Source of the DNA: Bacteroidota bacterium
GTDB lineage: Bacteria; Bacteroidota; Bacteroidia; Bacteroidales; PUMT01
Assembly: GCA_003567115.1 (NCBI GenBank)
Contig: PXAP01000211.1
Location: 1 to 10,259, forward strand
Direction: 5' to 3'
DNA length: 10,259 nt
Made by a program: the position numbers and the translations under genes. Below, piece after piece: positions 5,142-10,259 of this stretch (positions within the stretch are counted from its first letter, which is position 1; each line of letters begins with the position of its first letter). The notes under the pieces were generated by a model, which saw nothing but the letters and a program-made list of their open reading frames with translations, had not been told where the DNA came from and did not search any database.

Positions 5142-6938
5142 ATGAAAAAACTTGCATCTTTTTTTCTTTTTTATCTGGTAATTTTCACTAACAGCCTTTG
5201 CAATGAGTTTCCCCGTGACTATTTCATCTCTACCGTTGAGTTTCCCCGTGACTATTTTATCTCTCCCGTTGAATTTCCCCGTGACTATTTTATCTCTCCC
5301 GTTGAATTTCCCTTGAACCTTTCGGCCAACTTCGGTGCACTGAGAACCAACTCTTTTCACGCGGGCATTGACATAAGGACCGGCGGAGTGACGGGCAGAA
5401 GGGTTCTGTCTGCAGCCGATGGCGTTGTTTACCGCATCCGGGTTTCTCCTGTGGGATATGGAAGGGCTTTGTATATTGAACATCCTGACGGACTGGCCAC
5501 TGTTTATGCTCATCTGGATAAATTCAACGAGGAGATAGAGAGATATGTCAGGGATGAACAGTACAGGCAGCAGAGTTTTGATGTGGATCTGACACCACCA
5601 CGAAATATGTTCAGGTTTAAACAGGGCGAATTCATCGGGTATTCCGGTAACACCGGTTCATCATCCGGCCCTCACCTGCATTTTGAAATACGCGAGGCAG
5701 CCTCCCAGATGCCGGTAAACCCCCTTCTCTTCGACTTTGACGTAAGAGACAACCTCCCTCCTGTTCTGTATACCCTTGCCGTATACCCGCTCGACCATAA
5801 CAGCCTGGTCAACGGAGAGAATGAACCTGTATATCTTCCCCTTGACGGGGGAAGGGGACGGTACCGGCTTCAAAACAATGCTGAAATTGAAGTATACGGA
5901 GAAATAGGCTTCGGTATAGAGGTTACCGATTTCCTGAATGACCCCCGGTTCCGTTTCGGGGCATGGTCGGTTGAACTGATGATTGATGAGGAGAGTATGT
6001 ACCGGCACGAGCTGACCAAATTTGCCTTCGGGGAACTTCGGTATATTAACTCTCATATTGATTATGCCGAAAGGATAAGGAACAGCCGCAATATCCAGCG
6101 AACCTTCCTGCAACCAAATAATCACATGAGCATATACGGCCACCATGTCAACCGGGGTATCGGCACTTTTTACGACGAAGGTGAAAACAGGGCAAGAATT
6201 ATTGTTAAAGATGCCTACAAAAACAGATCTGAACTGTCATTCAATTTTATTACCCGCCCCCCCGCAGAAGAGGCACCCGCTCCCCCTCCCCAGCCGGAGA
6301 ATTTTGCCATGCTTATGCGATACGACCAGCCGAACAGATATTCAGGCGAGAATTTTTATCTGTCCATGCCTGCCAACGCTTTGTACGATAACCTGCTTTT
6401 TGAATTCACATCATCAGATCCGGTTAACGGCAGTATTACACCTGTATATCACATACATAACGAATTCGTGCCGGTGCACCGCAACTACAGCCTGAGTATT
6501 GCTGCAGGTGAAATACCTGAAAATCTCCGTGATAAAGCACTGATAGTAAATATTGACAATAATAATGACCCCTCTCCGGTTAACAGCTGGTGGAGTGACG
6601 GCTTCATGCACGGTCAGACCAACGTGTTTGGTCGTTTCACGGTAATGTTAGACACCATTCCCCCGACAATTGAACCCCTGAATATAAGCCCCGGCAGAAA
6701 TATGGTCGGCCGGCAGATGATAAGTTTCAGGGTAAAGGATGATCTGTCAGGTATCCGGTCATATAACGGATTTATTGATGGTGAATGGGTGCTGTTTGAG
6801 TTTGATCCCAAGAACGACCATCTTTTTTATGTTTTTGATGAGGAGAGGATAGGTCGGGGTCTAAAACGGGAGCTTGAGCTGCGGGTGGCGGACCAAAAAG
6901 ATAATTCTTCGGTTTATAATGTGGAGTTTTATTACTGA
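5142..6938 (+). CDS. Secreted M23-family metallopeptidase (peptidoglycan hydrolase)
   Basis: A complete 598-residue exported zinc peptidase that likely cuts peptide cross-links of peptidoglycan in the periplasm. Residues 1-20 are a signal peptide (MKK, hydrophobic core, NSLC); C20 lacks a proper lipobox, so anchoring as a lipoprotein is doubtful. Residues 22-54 hold three copies of EFPRDYFIS[TP]V. The M23 (LytM) domain covers about residues 60-200, with zinc ligands H73 and D77 (HAGID), YAHLD at 122-126 and HLH at 178-180, so the active site is complete. After it come beta-rich regions, a proline-rich linker (373-386) and a C-terminal Ig-like domain (about 505-598) with TIPPT and DDLSGI motifs. 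This layout is common in Bacteroidota M23 proteins whose partners are unknown. The ATG at 5142 gives the signal peptide directly. A long leader from the promoter at 4757-4786 is likely. Confidence 0.93.
   Translation: MKKLASFFLFYLVIFTNSLCNEFPRDYFISTVEFPRDYFISPVEFPRDYFISPVEFPLNLSANFGALRTNSFHAGIDIRTGGVTGRRVLSAADGVVYRIRVSPVGYGRALYIEHPDGLATVYAHLDKFNEEIERYVRDEQYRQQSFDVDLTPPRNMFRFKQGEFIGYSGNTGSSSGPHLHFEIREAASQMPVNPLLFDFDVRDNLPPVLYTLAVYPLDHNSLVNGENEPVYLPLDGGRGRYRLQNNAEIEVYGEIGFGIEVTDFLNDPRFRFGAWSVELMIDEESMYRHELTKFAFGELRYINSHIDYAERIRNSRNIQRTFLQPNNHMSIYGHHVNRGIGTFYDEGENRARIIVKDAYKNRSELSFNFITRPPAEEAPAPPPQPENFAMLMRYDQPNRYSGENFYLSMPANALYDNLLFEFTSSDPVNGSITPVYHIHNEFVPVHRNYSLSIAAGEIPENLRDKALIVNIDNNNDPSPVNSWWSDGFMHGQTNVFGRFTVMLDTIPPTIEPLNISPGRNMVGRQMISFRVKDDLSGIRSYNGFIDGEWVLFEFDPKNDHLFYVFDEERIGRGLKRELELRVADQKDNSSVYNVEFYY
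5205..5312 (+). repeat. In-frame 33-bp tandem repeat, three copies plus 9 bp
   Basis: Copies at 5205-5237, 5238-5270 and 5271-5303 are followed by a 9-base partial copy (5304-5312). Copies 2 and 3 differ at one base (GAG/GAA, silent). Copy 1 differs from copy 2 at two bases (TTC/TTT silent; ACC/CCC, Thr/Pro). Each encodes 11 residues, EFPRDYFIS[TP]V. Related M23 proteins normally have one such segment just before the catalytic domain, so recent duplication by slippage or recombination is the simplest reading. Confidence 0.95.
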
Positions 6939-7174
6939 TCTGCCTTACCGGACTTAACCGGTGTGCGAAGTTTAACAAATTTATTAAAGGTTTTTCTTCC
7001 CTCTTCGTTTCTTTATTTTTTCCATTTCTCTTCGTTTCGCTACGTCATATTTCACAAAGAGATAAGAGACGACCAAAGTCAGAACTTGACAGTTATAAAT
7101 TAATTTGCCATATTTCGTTTTTGATTTTATTACCGCTTCTCTTTTGGCACTGACACCAGACTAATTATAAGGCT

Positions 7175-10057
7175 ATGGATGATATTGATGCTCCGGTACA
7201 TATAAAAAAACTGGTGTCTGTATCACTCCTTGTTATTATATTTCTGGCGGGTGTTATAAGCCCTGCCGCAACCCGGACTGTTGCCATAAATGAGGTTATG
7301 GCATCAAACGGGGAGGTTCTGGCAGATATGGACGGTGATTTCAGTGACTGGGTGGAGTTTTATAATTACGGTGATGAACCGGTCAACCTTGAGGGTTTTG
7401 GTTTTTCGGACGACTATGACAATCCGTTCCGGTGGGTTTTTCCTTCCGTAGTTATTGAACCTGGCAAATATCTCCTGGTCTGGGCATCTGGCAAGAACAG
7501 GACAGACAGGGAAGAGTTGCACAGCAACTTCAGAATTGCCTGGGAAGGAGAGGAAGTCCTGCTGACCTGTCCCGATTCAGTCCGGATCGATGAAATACCT
7601 CCTACCGAAATACCGAGGGACATGTCTTATGGCCGTTACCCTGACGGTACCGGCGACTTTTTCTGGTATGTGGACCCGACTCCGGGAGAGGCCAATCATG
7701 ACGATGGACTGGCAGAGGTTCCGGTCGTTCCCGATCCACCGGTTTTCTCACATAAGGGAGGGACCTTTACCGAACCTTTTGAGCTGGAGTTCGAATATGG
7801 CGATGGACTGGAGGTTTATTTTACTACCGATGGCAGCAACCCTGAACCTGGTGTATCCAGGCGCTACACACAACCATTCAGCATTTCAAATACAACCGTT
7901 GTACGTGCAATTGCCCGTAAACCGGGAGGTGCCTCCAGTAAAGTGGTTATGGCACTGTACACCGGGCTTGACCGGAACACAAACACCTTCAGTTCTGATC
8001 TGCCGCTTATGGTTATTCACCAGTTTGACACCCCTGTTCCGGAAGAAAGGGGTCAGGCCCGGGAACCGGCATATATTTCATTGATAGATAAGGGAGAGGA
8101 TGGAAGGGCTCACTTGAATTCTGAACCTGCTTTACAGGGAAGGGTAATGATCAGGGTAAGGGGTTCCAGTTCACGTTCCTGGCCAAAGAAAATGTACGGC
8201 TTCCACCTTGTTAAGGAAGATGGAAGCAACCGAAAGGAATCTCTGCTTGGTATGCCTGAAGAGCACAACTGGATAATCAACGGCCCATACAGCGACAAGT
8301 CGCTTATGAGAAATGTTATTGCCTACGGACTAAGTAATGATATTGGCAGATACTCTCCCCGCACAAGATTCCTGGAACTTTACCTTCACGACGGTGACGG
8401 TCCCCTTGAAAACGCACACTATCACGGTGTATATGTTCTTGTTGAACGCATCAAATGGGCAGAAGGAAGAGTCGAAATAGAGAAAATAAACCCTGATGAT
8501 AACCAGGAACCCGAAATAACCGGCGGATATATCTTTAAAAGAGACAGGCTTAATCCGGGTGAATCGGGATTCCGTACCCGGAGAGGATCACATTTTGCAC
8601 ATGCAAGGCCGCAGGAACGGGATATAACTCCTCAGCAAAGGACATGGCTGGAAAATCATCTGAGTGAATTTGAAACAGCCCTTTTTGGTGATAATTTCAC
8701 TGATCCGGAAACCGGCTATGCAAAATATATTGACCCCGATTCATTCATTGATGCACATCTTATTACCGAGCTTCTTAAGGAGATAGACGGCTATCGTCTT
8801 AGCACCTTCTTTTATAAAGACCGGGGCGGCAGGATTAAAAAAGGACCATTATGGGATTTTAATATCAGCATGGGTAACGTGAACTATTATCCGGATCCCG
8901 GCTATATTGACAAAGCTTACCCTGAGCCCTGGAAACCGGAAGGGTGGTATTATGACCTTCTTTCACAAAACACATATATGTACGGCTGGTTTACCCGGCT
9001 TTTTGAAGATCAGGAGTTCAGGGCAAGATATATTGAAAGATGGTGGCAACTCAGACGCGGACAGTTTTCAGACGACTCCCTGAAAAAAAGGATAAGCCAT
9101 AATGCACTTGTCCTGAACGAAGCACAGGAGCGTAACTTTGAACGATGGAGAATACTTAACACTTATAGATGGCCGAACCACTATATAGCACCTACCTACG
9201 ATCATGAGATAGCCTGGATAACTGATTGGACAATGTCGCGGACCAGGTGGATAGACCGCCAGTTCGGCCAGCCGACCACTCTTATGCATTTCTGGCATTT
9301 CAATGACCTGCCTTCAGATGAGTTCTTTGAAGTTCATGCTGATCATACACTCAGCAATGCCGGGATCACATATTCAGGAACGGGTGACGGGTATATGGAC
9401 AGGGTAAATGATGGTACTTTGTTAAACGCTGACCTGGGCTCACCGGCCGGAAGGGCTCTCAGGGTAAGAAACCCTTCCGAAAACAGGGAGCTGATTTTAT
9501 CGTTACCCACAACCGGTTATAAGGATGTTGTTCTCCGTTATATGGCTAAACGTACCACTAACGGTGCCCGCCGGCAAACCGTTTATTACCGCACCGGTGA
9601 TATCGATGACTGGGTTCTTTGCAGCGACACACTTGTTATAACTGAATCATACCGGCAGTTCAGATTTAACTTTGCAGGAATTGAAAATGTCGATGACAAC
9701 CCGCAATTCAGCATCAGGATACTTTTTCACGGAAAGGAGACAGCCGGATCTTCGGGCAACAATCGTTTTGATAATATAACCCTTGATGGTTACAGCCTTG
9801 ATTATGAAGAGGCGGAAGAGGAGCCTGAAATGGAAGTCAGGGCATATCATTATAATTATCAGTTATTTATTGACAACCCCTTTGATGAAATGGCTCAGAT
9901 TGAAGTGTTCAGTATCAGCGGCCGGCTGGCGGGAAGATTTCAGGCCCGGGGCAGGGGGATACACAACTTCCCGTTTCGGGCTCCCGGTGGCATCTACATT
10001 GTAAGAATAAGAACCGAACGGCATGCTATAAGTAAAAAGTTTATGGTACATCATTGA
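7175..10057 (+). CDS. Secreted CotH kinase-like protein with lamin-tail and T9SS sorting domains
   Basis: A complete 960-residue multidomain exported protein. A hydrophobic signal segment lies at residues 11-32. A lamin-tail domain follows (about 34-165; VAINEVMASN, DWVEFYNYGDEPVNLEGF, WVFPSVVIEPGKYLLVWASG), then a chitobiase/hexosaminidase C-terminal-like domain (about 190-262; VYFTTDGSNP). The CotH kinase-like domain spans about 278-695: RVRGSSSRSWPKK (327-339), NWIINGPYSDKSLMRN (365-380), HGVYVLVERIK (417-427), GGYIFKRD (450-457), the catalytic-loop-like EIDGYRLSTFFYKD (536-549) and the metal-binding WDFN (560-563). A beta-sandwich region (about 706-875) precedes an acidic linker and a T9SS type A sorting domain (about 888-960; VFSISGR, GGIYIVRI, KKFMV). 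It should be exported, sorted through T9SS and kept at the cell surface or released. CotH phosphorylates spore coat proteins in Bacillus; the substrate here is unknown. Confidence 0.93.
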   Translation: MDDIDAPVHIKKLVSVSLLVIIFLAGVISPAATRTVAINEVMASNGEVLADMDGDFSDWVEFYNYGDEPVNLEGFGFSDDYDNPFRWVFPSVVIEPGKYLLVWASGKNRTDREELHSNFRIAWEGEEVLLTCPDSVRIDEIPPTEIPRDMSYGRYPDGTGDFFWYVDPTPGEANHDDGLAEVPVVPDPPVFSHKGGTFTEPFELEFEYGDGLEVYFTTDGSNPEPGVSRRYTQPFSISNTTVVRAIARKPGGASSKVVMALYTGLDRNTNTFSSDLPLMVIHQFDTPVPEERGQAREPAYISLIDKGEDGRAHLNSEPALQGRVMIRVRGSSSRSWPKKMYGFHLVKEDGSNRKESLLGMPEEHNWIINGPYSDKSLMRNVIAYGLSNDIGRYSPRTRFLELYLHDGDGPLENAHYHGVYVLVERIKWAEGRVEIEKINPDDNQEPEITGGYIFKRDRLNPGESGFRTRRGSHFAHARPQERDITPQQRTWLENHLSEFETALFGDNFTDPETGYAKYIDPDSFIDAHLITELLKEIDGYRLSTFFYKDRGGRIKKGPLWDFNISMGNVNYYPDPGYIDKAYPEPWKPEGWYYDLLSQNTYMYGWFTRLFEDQEFRARYIERWWQLRRGQFSDDSLKKRISHNALVLNEAQERNFERWRILNTYRWPNHYIAPTYDHEIAWITDWTMSRTRWIDRQFGQPTTLMHFWHFNDLPSDEFFEVHADHTLSNAGITYSGTGDGYMDRVNDGTLLNADLGSPAGRALRVRNPSENRELILSLPTTGYKDVVLRYMAKRTTNGARRQTVYYRTGDIDDWVLCSDTLVITESYRQFRFNFAGIENVDDNPQFSIRILFHGKETAGSSGNNRFDNITLDGYSLDYEEAEEEPEMEVRAYHYNYQLFIDNPFDEMAQIEVFSISGRLAGRFQARGRGIHNFPFRAPGGIYIVRIRTERHAISKKFMVHH

Positions 10058-10259
10058 CAGGTGTTCACCGCAAACCGGCCGGAGTTTTTTCTGAATCTGC
10101 ATCTTGTATGGTACATAAGTGATAGAAATTCAACCTTTTAATAGTAATTGAACAGCATTGACTAACCATCACTAATAATCACTGAAATATTACATAGGTC
10201 AAACTTTTCTGAAAAACAGAGAGATTTTACTATTTTTATGTCTTATTTCCTGAATATAG

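Noticed and set aside
5067..5513. Minus-strand frame of 148 codons with repeated GKFNGRDKIVT
   Set aside because: It is the reverse-strand shadow of the 33-bp repeat and the start of the M23 gene, and it also runs into the non-coding 22-bp array. No coding character of its own.
6947..6962. Inverted repeat ACCGG-ACTTAA-CCGGT after the M23 gene
   Set aside because: Only a 5-bp stem and no T-run follows, so a terminator call is not supported.
10072..10087. AAAC-CGGCCGGA-GTTT followed by Ts after the CotH-like gene
   Set aside because: It resembles a terminator because of the T-run, but the stem is only 4 bp around a palindromic core. Too weak to call.
10238..10259. ATG followed by seven open codons at the right edge
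   Set aside because: Could be the start of another gene, but too short to show coding character and without a clear promoter.

Overview
The window looks like a chromosomal segment from a member of the Bacteroidota. The evidence is a secreted protein ending in a type IX secretion (T9SS) C-terminal sorting domain, a Bacteroidota-style M23 peptidase, start codons with little or no Shine-Dalgarno signal, one very good match to the Bacteroidota promoter consensus (TTG, 19 bases, TAnnTTTG), and a zapA / structured RNA / rny cluster. No insertion sequence, CRISPR array, tRNA or rRNA was seen.

Left part (1-1948). A DUF2807-type cell-surface protein enters from the left edge on the + strand and ends at 548. 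On the - strand, just downstream and slightly overlapping it, is a decayed MntA/HepT-type toxin-antitoxin pair (526-843). Only the C-terminal parts of the nucleotidyltransferase and the HEPN protein survive, joined at a single stop codon. Next to it is an intact - strand UDP-glucuronate 4-epimerase.

Middle part (1972-4416). A - strand cluster reads, in transcription order: small coiled-coil protein (ZapB-like), ZapA, a roughly 205-nt structured RNA that I read as 6S RNA, ribonuclease Y, and then the epimerase. Gaps between neighbours are 15 to 34 nt, so they are probably one transcription unit, with the RNA ending at its own U-rich tail. The cluster joins cell division (ZapA and its partner) with RNA-based control of RNA polymerase (6S) and mRNA turnover (RNase Y).

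Divergent intergenic region (4417-5141). This 725-bp AT-rich stretch separates the - strand cluster from the + strand M23 gene. It holds a candidate promoter for the cluster, a strong promoter pointing right at 4757-4786, and a run of about eight degenerate repeats with a 22-bp period just before the peptidase gene. The strong promoter implies a leader of about 350 nt, or an unannotated small RNA.

Right part (5142-10259). The M23 peptidase has an in-frame 33-bp repeat, present three times, between its signal peptide and catalytic domain. After a 236-bp gap (6939-7174) with only a weak inverted repeat comes a 960-residue secreted protein with lamin-tail, chitobiase-C-like, CotH kinase-like and T9SS sorting regions. 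The last 202 bases (10058-10259) show no gene I can support.
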